Assembly (NCBI GenBank): GCA_020850695.1
Contig: JADZEF010000071.1
Coordinates: forward strand, 1-46,871
Direction of reading: 5' to 3'
Length of the DNA: 46,871 nucleotides
Source: Planctomycetaceae bacterium
GTDB lineage: Bacteria > Planctomycetota > Planctomycetia > Planctomycetales > Planctomycetaceae
A program made the translations under genes and the position numbers. The notes beneath the pieces are model-generated. The model made no database searches, was not told the origin of the DNA, and saw only the letters and a program-made list of their open reading frames with translations. Numbering within the stretch: position 1 is the first letter of the stretch; each line of letters begins with the position of its first letter. Shown here piece after piece: positions 1 to 6,769 of this stretch.

Positions 1-327
1 AAATCGTTCACGGAATGGTTCCTCACAGGGTTCTGGTTCGTGACACCTGGCCCGGTCGCTGTCGCAAGCAGCTTCCGGGCTCTTTTCGTTTCTGGACGTC
101 CCGCTCCTACGGGGTGAAAGGAAAACGCCCGACACGAGGAGCAGGGCAAGTGCTCACAGCGTGCGGGCGTTAGAGTCTCCGCCGAGAAGACGGCGGGAGA
201 TGTGCTGAGTTGTTCGGGAAGCTCCGTCTTGCCCACGTCGCTTCCGTCGCCTGATTAGGTTACGAGTGTACTACGAAAATGCAAGCATCGTTGCCTACAA
301 ATCTGGACGTGGGGAGAATGCCTCACC
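1..327. other. left edge, no gene recognised
   Basis: No convincing reading frame or RNA gene was found here. A short GC-rich hairpin lies at 176-200 (stem CCGCCG/CGGCGG), without a following T tract, so it is a weak terminator candidate at best. The stretch probably holds the promoter of the small plus-strand gene that starts at 328. I looked for a copy of the arginine-tRNA sequence found at 13011-13082, which would mark the left end of the element, and did not see one. Confidence 0.5.
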
Positions 328-534
328 ATGAAGAAAGCAGCACAACGAAGTAGCGGACGGCCCCGCAAGAAATACGGTCGCCGGGATTTCTCCCTGTCGG
401 TCAAGCTGACGGCGGAGGAAAAGGAGCTTCTGGAACGCGCTGCCGATGCTGCCAAAATGTCGCCGTCTGATTTCATTCGGTCCATCATGGTAGAAGCGTC
501 CCGCCGCCAGCTTGGCGAGGAAAAGAGCGAGTGA
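328..534 (+). CDS. small ribbon-helix-helix-like DNA-binding protein
   Basis: A 68-residue basic protein. Residues about 1-20 are Arg/Lys-rich (GRPRKKYGRRD), then a segment reads SVKLTAEEKELLERAAD and MSPSDFIRSIMVEAS, the pattern of Arc/MetJ-like ribbon-helix-helix proteins of the DUF1778 or mobilisation-accessory type: a beta strand followed by two helices with SPSDFIR at the second turn. A purine-rich GGGGAGA lies about 10 bases before the ATG and supports the start. It is one of two plus-strand genes in an otherwise minus-strand element and converges on the next gene. Likely a DNA-binding regulator or antitoxin-like protein; no toxin partner is visible beside it. Function is inferred from fold only. 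Confidence 0.6.
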   Translation: MKKAAQRSSGRPRKKYGRRDFSLSVKLTAEEKELLERAADAAKMSPSDFIRSIMVEASRRQLGEEKSE

Positions 535-595
535 GACGGCAGGCGTTGGGATAAGGCTACCGCGACGGAGACCTTTCAGCAGGCATCGGGTTCGC

Positions 596-1048
596 TCACT
601 CGCCACCCCCGAACGGCACGAGGCGATTGAGAGCGTCCTGGCGTTGCTGGCACCCGCACGAGCGGCCCGTGGCTTTCGTCACCGCCTTCACCACGGGACG
701 GATGCCGCACCAGTGCAGCACGAGCGCCAAGACGTCGCCGAGTCCCCTGATGCGGTCGCCCGGCTTCCGCCACGGCTTCGCGGGTTTCGTTCGCGGACGT
801 TCATTAATGTTTGTTTGTACGAATTTCGCCTTGTGAACCTTTGCGGTAGGTTCTGCGTTGGGTAGCTCGTCCAGTCCCCATTCTCTCCGATAAGCGTTGC
901 ACTGTCGCACGGTGAGAACGGGATTCCCGGCGTCGTCATGTCCCCGGCAGATGTCCCGCATCCGGCCCACGAGGGAGTCGCATTCAATGATCCGAGTTTC
1001 ACCCGGCAGGATGTTCTCGTGGTCGGTCGTCGCGGCGTGCGTCGTCAT
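596..1048 (-). CDS. hypothetical phage-type protein with C-terminal CGCQQRQ motif
   Basis: A 150-residue frame starting MTTHAATTDH. The C-terminus reads KATGRSCGCQQRQDALNRLVPFG. Short Cys-Gly-Cys followed by a helix of the type RQ-ALNRL-P is common at the C-terminus of small phage and island proteins of unknown function, and the preceding segment (LGDVLALVLHWCGIRPVVKAVTK) looks like an amphipathic helix. The reading frame extends much further upstream, but that part is the antisense shadow of other genes, so I chose the ATG at 1048. Its 5' end overlaps that of the divergent zinc-ribbon gene, so one of the two starts may be wrong. No function can be given. Confidence 0.55.
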   Translation of the reverse strand: MTTHAATTDHENILPGETRIIECDSLVGRMRDICRGHDDAGNPVLTVRQCNAYRREWGLDELPNAEPTAKVHKAKFVQTNINERPRTKPAKPWRKPGDRIRGLGDVLALVLHWCGIRPVVKAVTKATGRSCGCQQRQDALNRLVPFGGGE

Positions 1049-1244
1049 GTTCGGCCTTGCTTTCCTTGGTCCGATCTGGCGGTCAACGGTCTTTGTCAAC
1101 GCGAGCGGCAGGCCGCTTGATGATGAACTGCCTCGATGCCCTCGATGCGGCACCACTAACACCGCGTTGCACCCGAAAGAGCAGCAGGAAGCCCGTGGGG
1201 TCGAGCGGTTCTGCCTTGATTGCAAACTCGACTTCACTCCGTGA
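987..1244 (+). CDS. small zinc-ribbon protein, possibly membrane-anchored
   Basis: The C-terminal half holds a clear two-CxxC zinc ribbon: CPRCGTTNT, then about 20 residues, then FCLDCKLDF. From the ATG at 987 the protein has 85 residues and begins with a hydrophobic stretch (MFSWSVVAACVVMFGLAFLG) that could be a membrane anchor. GAGGGA lies about 10 bases upstream of this ATG. The alternative ATG at 1047 gives a 65-residue protein and avoids most of the overlap with the minus-strand gene ending at 1048. It converges with the Cys-rich gene, overlapping its last 11 bases. The ribbon is seen; its ligand and role are unknown. Confidence 0.45.
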   Translation: MIRVSPGRMFSWSVVAACVVMFGLAFLGPIWRSTVFVNASGRPLDDELPRCPRCGTTNTALHPKEQQEARGVERFCLDCKLDFTP

Positions 1245-2091
1245 ACGTCACGGTGATTGAACCCGTGTCGCAACAGGTGCAAGAGCCACCGTTGATGTAG
1301 AGAAACGATGCCGACCACGAGAACGGATCGCAGGCTCCTGTTGCCGCCGTCAAAGGCGTTAGGAAACATTCGGCAGGCGACATTGAGATATTGAACCCGC
1401 TCTCTTGGCAGATCAGCGTTGCAGTCAGGCCGCACGCGGAAAGCGTCGCCTCGTACTGGTCTCCGTCCCTGTCTCCGGATCCGGTCGCACCGTTCACCGC
1501 ACCGCAGGATGACGTGACCGTGGCGAATGCCGTTGTCGGCGGCGAATCGCACCCTCCGCACGGGGACGGCACCTCACAACTCTCCGCCCCGAACGCGCCA
1601 CAGCCTTCAATAGCGCACTCCCCGCACGTCCCGCTGAAAGTGAACTCCATCGACGCATAGCCGAGCGGCCCGTCACAGGTGATGGTCGCCGTGTCGACGG
1701 TCGTGGTGCATCCGTCGATGACGAGGTCGATGTCATCTGGTCCAAAGCTCCCGTCACATGGCACCGTGAACGCGATGCTCCCGCCGTCCCACGAGTCGTA
1801 CCAACGCCAGCCATCCGGGACACAATGGGAACTGAATCGAAGCGTCTCCGTCACCACCTCGTCATTGCAATCGGTATAGGTGATGATTCCCGGTCCCGAG
1901 CACTTCGGCCACTGCGTGTGATCCGTGCATTCTGAGATGACGACGCGGCCGTTCGTGCTGACCGTCCCGCATGTGTTGATATCCCGCCAGCAGACGTTAG
2001 TGAGCGCCCAACAGAGGCCATCCTCGCCGAGCGAACCGCCGTTTCCACAGCCGCCGCCGACTCCTGGCGGAGTACCATTGCAAGTCGCCAT
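1234..2091 (-). CDS. cysteine-rich protein, possible virion or surface component
   Basis: A 285-residue protein with 26 cysteines by my count, rich in Gly, Thr, Ser and Asp and poor in Lys. It has no signal peptide (start MATCNGTPPGVGGG). Cysteines are spread along the chain with a cluster near residues 175-205 (GECAIEGCGAF, then SPCGGC) and a CTCC near the end. The composition suggests a disulfide- or metal-stabilised beta-rich protein. It is the most promoter-distal gene of the minus-strand operon, next to a prohead-protease-like gene, so a decoration, tail-like or other structural role is possible. I do not recognise the family. Confidence 0.7.
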   Translation of the reverse strand: MATCNGTPPGVGGGCGNGGSLGEDGLCWALTNVCWRDINTCGTVSTNGRVVISECTDHTQWPKCSGPGIITYTDCNDEVVTETLRFSSHCVPDGWRWYDSWDGGSIAFTVPCDGSFGPDDIDLVIDGCTTTVDTATITCDGPLGYASMEFTFSGTCGECAIEGCGAFGAESCEVPSPCGGCDSPPTTAFATVTSSCGAVNGATGSGDRDGDQYEATLSACGLTATLICQESGFNISMSPAECFLTPLTAATGACDPFSWSASFLYINGGSCTCCDTGSITVTFTE

Positions 2092-2104
2092 CGTTCACCT
2101 TTTG

Positions 2105-2524
2105 TTAGATCCGTCGAGCGTCAATCGTCGCCTTGTCGACGGCATAGGCCACCACGCTGATATCTTCGATCGCGGCCCGCAGCACCCGACGCACCCGCGC
2201 TTTCCCGATCCGCTCCCATTGAGCTTCGCGATGGCGGAACCGGATGCTCATGCCGGGAAGTTCGCCGCGTTCGACGGTCTTCTCTGCGTGGCGTCCGAGC
2301 GCGGAGTCGAAGAACGAGAACGTCACCATCAACCCGGCATCGCCGTTCTCAAGAGCGTGAACGCGCCCGACGGTCCATTGGGGGGAGTGATTGATTCTCA
2401 CCGGCAGCGTGTGAGCATCGGCAAAACAGTCGTCGAAGCATCCGCGCGTGAAGATCCACCAAGTCCCTTTTGAACAAAGAGGCCGCTCCCATGAAATGAC
2501 GAGGCGATGATGCAATCGCTGCAT
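2105..2524 (-). CDS. prohead-protease-like protein 1 (HK97 / U35 type)
   Basis: A 139-residue protein from the ATG at 2524; an in-frame start at 2545 would add seven residues. It shows the signature of caudovirus prohead proteases with a herpes-protease-like fold: a His in a LPVRINHS segment, a Ser in LPGMSIRF about 55 residues later, and a closing ISVVAYAVDKATIDAR segment equivalent to the EVSLV-x-PANP region of the family. The presumed catalytic His and Ser are both present. It is shorter than typical members. It is one of three such genes in the operon, all different in sequence. In tailed phages these enzymes cleave the scaffold and capsid N-terminus during maturation; here no capsid gene is seen. 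Confidence 0.65.
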   Translation of the reverse strand: MQRLHHRLVISWERPLCSKGTWWIFTRGCFDDCFADAHTLPVRINHSPQWTVGRVHALENGDAGLMVTFSFFDSALGRHAEKTVERGELPGMSIRFRHREAQWERIGKARVRRVLRAAIEDISVVAYAVDKATIDARRI

Positions 2525-2607
2525 GGTTCCCTCACAGAGTCTCAAGAGCCGCCGCCGCTACGGTCTCAACGTCGCAACGGCGACGGCACACGCTACGCCG
2601 CGTGCAA

Positions 2608-2820
2608 TCACCGTGCGGCCCGAATATCAATCGCCCGTGGCTTGCCGCCGCGCCCGTCGATGATGTTGAACTGCACCCGGCGTTCAATAAGTCGCTCATC
2701 GAACGCGAGCCCGTCGCGGAGGTCGCGATGATGGAAGAACGCATCGCCGCATCCGTCGGAAAGTCGGATGAATCCGAAGCCCTTATCAACGTGCACTGAG
2801 CACACCGTTCCGGTTTCCAC
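2608..2820 (-). CDS. cold-shock-domain protein
   Basis: A 70-residue single cold-shock domain. The RNP1-like motif KGFGFIRL (residues about 13-20) and RNP2-like motif DAFFHHRDL (about 26-34) are intact, and the length matches bacterial CspA proteins. Such proteins bind single-stranded RNA and DNA and act as RNA chaperones. It sits inside the mobile element between a prohead-protease-like gene and a coiled-coil gene, an unusual neighbourhood for a host Csp, so it was probably acquired by the element. Whether it helps element replication, translation or packaging cannot be told from sequence. Confidence 0.85.
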   Translation of the reverse strand: METGTVCSVHVDKGFGFIRLSDGCGDAFFHHRDLRDGLAFDERLIERRVQFNIIDGRGGKPRAIDIRAAR

Positions 2821-2901
2821 GAGAGCATTCCTGAGAGAAGAACCGCCGCCGCCTCGGATGCCGGGAGAGAGCGCCCGAGACGGCGCGGGTTGATGTGCGT
2901 T

Positions 2902-3576
2902 TCAGTTCAGAACCACCATCGGCTCGGACGTCGGCTTTGGATCGTCAACGCGAACCGTGTCGAGCGGTTCCATGCGAATTGCGGGGGTGCGATCCACGAT
3001 TCCCGCAATGACGTCTTCGAGCTTGTCGGCGGGAACTTCCAGCAGTTTCTCGCCCTGCCGGTATTGCTCCAGAACGTAGGAATGCCGCCGCTTGATCGAC
3101 TCCGCATCGCCCCGCACCGCAACGTCGAATGAGCCTCGGAGGATGCTGTAGCGTCGCTCATACTCGTATTCAGGGGTGCGGCGTCGCAGCGTCTCCAGTT
3201 CATCGCGAAGCGATTCAAGGAACTCCCCGATGCGGTCGTCGGCAAGTTCCCGCAGTCGACGTCGTGCAGTGGCGATGCGGTTCTCTAGCTGCGTTCGCTC
3301 GTGCGAGAATGCCGCTTTGATTGAGTGGCGTTTTTCTGCCGCAGCCTTGAGAGCGTCACGCGCCTTCTTTTCCGCCGCAGCCGCTTTGTCGTTCTCGACG
3401 GAGGCACGCTTATGCACGTCGGCGAGCGACTTCTGAGCAGCGGCGATGTCATCGACAAGCGCCTTGTGTTCCGTCACCCGCTCCGCTTCGGCGTTGGCGA
3501 GCATCTCCTGGCCGACAGGTGACGAGAGGAAAAATTGCTCGAATGTCGGCACACCAAGTCGCTTCAGAATCGACAT
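2902..3576 (-). CDS. coiled-coil protein, possible scaffold
   Basis: A 224-residue protein beginning MSILKRLGVPTFEQFF. Residues about 25-140 are Ala/Glu/Lys/Arg-rich with heptad-like spacing (EKKARDALKAAAEKRH, then RRRLRELADDRIGEF), a long predicted coiled coil. The C-terminal part holds EYERRYSILRGSF and an acidic tail. Its frame extends upstream through the neighbouring gene, but the ATG at 3576 lies two bases upstream-adjacent to the stop of that gene, which fits the packing of this operon. It lies between prohead-protease-like gene 2 and the cold-shock gene. Long helical proteins next to prohead proteases are often scaffolds; that is inference from position. Confidence 0.65.
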   Translation of the reverse strand: MSILKRLGVPTFEQFFLSSPVGQEMLANAEAERVTEHKALVDDIAAAQKSLADVHKRASVENDKAAAAEKKARDALKAAAEKRHSIKAAFSHERTQLENRIATARRRLRELADDRIGEFLESLRDELETLRRRTPEYEYERRYSILRGSFDVAVRGDAESIKRRHSYVLEQYRQGEKLLEVPADKLEDVIAGIVDRTPAIRMEPLDTVRVDDPKPTSEPMVVLN

Positions 3577-3578
3577 AG

Positions 3579-4304
3579 TCAAACCCTCGTTTCGGAGTAG
3601 GCGGGAGAATCGGTCAGACAGCATTCGACAAGTTGCATCGACGTGACGACGGCACAGGTGACGCCTCGCACGGTGCGGATTTCGTACTTCGACTTCGGCA
3701 CGTCCGGCGTCCACGAGGCCGATCGCAACTGGCCCGCTGCGAGCCGTTCCCGTGCTTCCTGCTGAGCCGACGTCCCGCCGTCGAACGGCAGCGCGAACGC
3801 CATCCGCACGCCGGTGGCGTCTGCCGCCAGTTGCAGCGTCCCATTGCAACGGCGTGCAATGACGCGGCTGTAGTCATGGTCGATGGTCAACCGCACGTCC
3901 GAGTCTGAGCGAAGAAACGAATCGAGAGCGTGACGAGCCACCGCCTCGCGATAGGGGACGTTCTCGATCACCACTTCGGAGTCGGTCGGCGTGTCCCAGA
4001 CGACGGCATACCTGGGGAGCTTCACTCCATACCATGCGAGCGAGGGAGAGCCCGCGATTCGCCCTTCGGCCCGCAGACGGTCGGCAATCATCTCCCGGCG
4101 TTGAGCGGCGAGCCGTGCGGATGCTTCGGCTTCCCGCTTCCGGAGAGCGAGCCGCCGCCGGTTTGACTCAACGAATCGGTCATACTCCGCATCCTCGATG
4201 TCGGCATGGTCGATTGCCGGCTTCCCGCGCAGACGGTCGGCCTTGATGCGATCCCAATAGGGATAGAACCCATTGGCGAGCGGATTCGGGGGAGCAATTG
4301 TCAT
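3579..4304 (-). CDS. prohead-protease-like protein 2 (HK97 / U35 type)
   Basis: A 241-residue protein and the most typical of the three prohead-protease-like proteins here. The N-terminal third is charged and helical (RRRLALRKREAEASARLAAQ). The protease-like core follows: VRLTIDHDYSRVIAR with the presumed catalytic His, a strand TGVRMAFALPF, then LAAGQLRSASW with the presumed catalytic Ser, and the closing LVECCLTDSPAYSETRV, which matches the family ending E-x-SL-x-x-PAY/NP. All key positions seem intact. The family normally matures phage capsids by cleaving scaffold and capsid N-termini. No capsid gene lies downstream; a coiled-coil gene follows instead. Confidence 0.8.
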   Translation of the reverse strand: MTIAPPNPLANGFYPYWDRIKADRLRGKPAIDHADIEDAEYDRFVESNRRRLALRKREAEASARLAAQRREMIADRLRAEGRIAGSPSLAWYGVKLPRYAVVWDTPTDSEVVIENVPYREAVARHALDSFLRSDSDVRLTIDHDYSRVIARRCNGTLQLAADATGVRMAFALPFDGGTSAQQEARERLAAGQLRSASWTPDVPKSKYEIRTVRGVTCAVVTSMQLVECCLTDSPAYSETRV

Positions 4305-4424
4305 GATTGGGGTCCGTGATCAGAAAACCCCGCCGACGCCTGGGAGAGACGTCGACGGGTCAGACGGGAGACACGAGGCGTGAACGATTCCTCGTATCAC
4401 CGCATCCAAAGGCACACCTCGATA

Positions 4425-4964
4425 TCAACGGGGTTCCGATTCCAGAATCCGCCGCACGGCTTTGACGTGGTCGACGTCCTGAGAGTCCAGAGCGGTCAAC
4501 TGAGCGGTTGCCTCACCGCACCATGCCAGAACACGAGAGCGCCGCCTGTATTCGTCGGCGTCGGCCCGCTGGGAATCCCCGGCAGGAGTAGGCAGACTGC
4601 GAATACGGTCTCGCAGGTCGGCGACGTGGCCGAGTCCTTCGAGAACGGCATGGTGGCGGAGTTCCGTGGAGAGCGTCGCCCGAATCGCATCGCGACGGCA
4701 GGAGAATGGATAGAGAGCGGCCCGCCTTGCTTGTTCGGCTTCGAGATAGGCACGCTCGGCCGTCTCGTACTCGCTCTTGAGCCGGTCGCGGGTCGCCCTG
4801 GCGGTCTCCACGGCGTCAGTGTGCTGGCGGATGACGGCAGGCTCGTCAGCGTCGAGCTGCGTCAGTTCGGCCACGAGGTCGCGGCGTTCGGCGTCCTGGC
4901 GTTCGCGTTCTTCGGCTTGGAATTGCTTGATGAGTCGCGGGGGGATTGAGAGAGTCGTCGTCAT
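4425..4964 (-). CDS. coiled-coil protein of unknown function
   Basis: A 179-residue protein, almost entirely helical and highly charged: LIKQFQAEERERQDAERRDL near the start, then ATRDRLKSEYETAERAYLEA, with further helix in the C-terminal part (RRRSRVLAWCGEATAQL). No transmembrane segment or catalytic motif is visible. It lies between prohead-protease-like genes 2 and 3. Together with the coiled-coil gene at 2902-3576 it makes an alternating pattern of protease-like and helical proteins. A scaffold-like or virion-internal role is possible; I do not recognise a family. Confidence 0.6.
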   Translation of the reverse strand: MTTTLSIPPRLIKQFQAEERERQDAERRDLVAELTQLDADEPAVIRQHTDAVETARATRDRLKSEYETAERAYLEAEQARRAALYPFSCRRDAIRATLSTELRHHAVLEGLGHVADLRDRIRSLPTPAGDSQRADADEYRRRSRVLAWCGEATAQLTALDSQDVDHVKAVRRILESEPR

Positions 4965-4997
4965 TGGCCGTTCACCTTTGAAAAGAGGTCGTCACAG

Positions 4998-5642
4998 TCA
5001 AAGCACCACGGCTTGTCCGTGGCGTAGGTCAGCGCACGCATCGTGAATGCGGCAGAGCAGCGTGTAATCGGTAGGCGGTTCCGGCCGCACCGGCGTCGGC
5101 GTCGGGTCGATGTCGTGGAGCTTGAGGAAGAACTCCAGTGCCGAGCGGTCGCTCTTTGCTTCCGGGAGAACCTTCCGGGTCGGTTTCTTTCGTCCCGCCA
5201 GCGTCACGAACGCCCACGGGTTCGCGGGACAATCGGTGAGACTGCACTCCGTCACGCGAGCCTTGCGGACACGAGTGAAGACGCCCACGTCGTCGATCTC
5301 GATGGATGCGTGCTGCGGTTGCCACTCGAACCCGACGGAAAGTCCGTTTATGAATCCGCACTCCGTCGCCAGCGCCGCCATCCGGCCGTTGTAGTCGGTG
5401 AGGTCAACGTGAAACGACACCTTGAGGTTGCGGACGCAGGCATCCCATTTCACGAGTCCGCGAAGTTTCACCCGCTGCTTCTCATCGTGTCCGAACAACA
5501 CCGGCGAGAAGAACGATTGAGGGGATGAGCACCACTCATCGAACGCGCCGACGTCGAGACGGAAGCGACGGCTTCCGAGCCGGAACACCCTTCCGAGTCC
5601 AGCAGCAACACCCGAGAGCTTCACCGTGCGGGGTCGCATCAC
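4998..5642 (-). CDS. prohead-protease-like protein 3 (HK97 / U35 type)
   Basis: A 214-residue protein with a third version of the prohead-protease core. The presumed catalytic His lies in SPVLFGHDEKQRVKLRG, the Ser in INGLSVGFEW, and the closing segment VTECSLTDCPANPWAFV contains the PANP-like ending typical of the family. The C-terminal 60 residues (KKPTRKVLPEAK onward) are a Pro-rich and then helical extension (LLCRIHDACADLRHG) absent from the other two. Its start overlaps the stop of the preceding small gene by four bases (ATGA, 5639-5642), suggesting coupled translation. Residue-level similarity to the other two is low outside the motifs. Confidence 0.7.
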   Translation of the reverse strand: MMRPRTVKLSGVAAGLGRVFRLGSRRFRLDVGAFDEWCSSPQSFFSPVLFGHDEKQRVKLRGLVKWDACVRNLKVSFHVDLTDYNGRMAALATECGFINGLSVGFEWQPQHASIEIDDVGVFTRVRKARVTECSLTDCPANPWAFVTLAGRKKPTRKVLPEAKSDRSALEFFLKLHDIDPTPTPVRPEPPTDYTLLCRIHDACADLRHGQAVVL

Positions 5643-5830
5643 TTCGCCTCCGTCGTCGGCGTCACACCTTCGACGTCGACAGGGACGCCCGTGAGAGAGA
5701 ACACGTCGAGCATTTCGCCCGGCGTCGTCGGCGTACTGAGCGGCTGAGCGACAGGTACGGCGACAGGGAGCGTCGGCACCGGGTTGCCCACGAGGCGGAT
5801 GCCTGGGATGCCGCTTTTCGTACTCTTCAT
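5639..5830 (-). CDS. small Pro/Val-rich protein
   Basis: A 63-residue protein rich in Pro, Val, Thr and Gly (VPTLPVAVPVAQPLSTP), with no Cys and no clear domain. It is accepted as a gene because it overlaps both neighbours by four bases in ATGA fashion: its start with the stop of the AlpA-like gene at 5827-5830, and its stop with the start of the third prohead-protease-like gene at 5639-5642. That packing is typical of co-translated phage genes. The product is probably disordered. Function unknown. Confidence 0.55.
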   Translation of the reverse strand: MKSTKSGIPGIRLVGNPVPTLPVAVPVAQPLSTPTTPGEMLDVFSLTGVPVDVEGVTPTTEAK

Positions 5831-6336
5831 TTCGTCACCTCTTCGGACGGCAGGGTCTCAATCACCATCGGCATCGGCTCGATGGTCTCACGCTGACGAC
5901 GTTCCCACGCCGCCACTTCGGCAGGGTTGAACCGATACTGGCGTCCCACCTTGATAGGCGTTGGGAAACGGCCGCTCTTTGCGAGCCGCAACAGGGTCGC
6001 CTCGCAGAGTGCATAGCGTTGGGAGAGGTCTGCGGCAGACAAGTAGCACATAGAAACCTCATTGGAGTTAGCCTCGACAACACCATCTTCCCTAAGCACA
6101 GGGAGCGAGTCGATAAGAGGTGAACTGATTCGAGCGACAATTGGTAACACCACGCCATACTTCCGCACTTGAGACAACGGAATCGACTCTTTGCCGTGCT
6201 CGCCGCATAAGACGCACTTGCGATATCTAACCGCGCGGAGTTTGCCGCTCCGCGTGCGATAGACTCGCCATGAGTGGGGACAGGTCGGCGTCATGCGATA
6301 GGGGAGAGGGGTGCGTCGCGTCTCTGGGTCGGTCAT
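5827..6336 (-). CDS. zinc-ribbon plus AlpA/excisionase-type HTH protein
   Basis: A 169-residue protein from ATG 6336 (a start at 6354 adds six residues). The N-terminal third holds a probable zinc site: CPHSWRVY, then YRKCVLCGEHG, similar in layout to small zinc-ribbon transcription factors. The C-terminal half is a complete AlpA/helix_turn_helix_17 domain: YLSAADLSQRYALCEATLLRLAKSG, PTPIKVGRQYRF, then PAEVAAWE. AlpA-like proteins regulate excision and late genes of satellites and prophages. It sits in the middle of the operon between the packaging gene and the protease-like genes, a good place for a late-gene regulator. The zinc-HTH combination is what I see; the regulatory role is inferred. 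Confidence 0.7.
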   Translation of the reverse strand: MTDPETRRTPLPYRMTPTCPHSWRVYRTRSGKLRAVRYRKCVLCGEHGKESIPLSQVRKYGVVLPIVARISSPLIDSLPVLREDGVVEANSNEVSMCYLSAADLSQRYALCEATLLRLAKSGRFPTPIKVGRQYRFNPAEVAAWERRQRETIEPMPMVIETLPSEEVTK

Positions 6337-6391
6337 ATCTGCAACCGCGTGCACACCGCGTTGACGATTTCGCGGGTTTCGGGGGTGTACC

Positions 6392-6769
6392 CTATTCGCC
6401 GATCGGCTCGAAATCGGGGATATGTTCTTCCGGGATGTGGCAGGAAAGCGAAACCGCGCGGTAGTAGTCGTTCGGGTTCCGCATCCAATCTGGAATCACT
6501 CGATTGAGGAATTCTGCCGCTATCGCAGCGAGGTTGACGGCCTGCTGATGTAGCTTCGCCTCCCGCCACTCAAACGGTTCCGCGCTGTCTTCCTCGCACA
6601 ATTCCGGCTTCAAGAGCGTGTTCGCCAACCAGAGAGCGGCAACCGCACAGGTGAAATAGTGTTCTGCCGTCATCGGTGCGGGGAGAATCGTGTGCGCCCC
6701 GAGAGCCTCGATGTAGCGGTGCAATTCCTTCATTTCGACTTTGATTTCGCTCGCCATTGGGGGTCTCAC
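6392..6769 (-). CDS. hypothetical protein, helical
   Basis: A 125-residue protein of mostly helical character (YFTCAVAALWLANTLL, then HQQAVNLAAIAAEFLNRVIP). No family is recognised. The GTG start at 6769 overlaps the stop of the terminase small-subunit gene by four bases (GTGA), which favours it over the ATG at 6757 (MASEIKVEMKEL). It follows the terminase small subunit directly and precedes the AlpA-like regulator. The conserved packing supports a real gene; no function is proposed. Confidence 0.6.
   Translation of the reverse strand: MRPPMASEIKVEMKELHRYIEALGAHTILPAPMTAEHYFTCAVAALWLANTLLKPELCEEDSAEPFEWREAKLHQQAVNLAAIAAEFLNRVIPDWMRNPNDYYRAVSLSCHIPEEHIPDFEPIGE

Noticed and set aside
527..603. 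A 9-base inverted repeat GCGAGTGAG/CTCACTCGC across two convergent gene ends, considered as a terminator.
   Set aside because: The spacer is 59 bases, there is no T tract, and each arm simply covers the last codons and TGA stop of a gene.
512..865. A plus-strand frame starting within the small RHH gene.
   Set aside because: It is antisense to the 150-residue gene and is Arg-rich without domain character.
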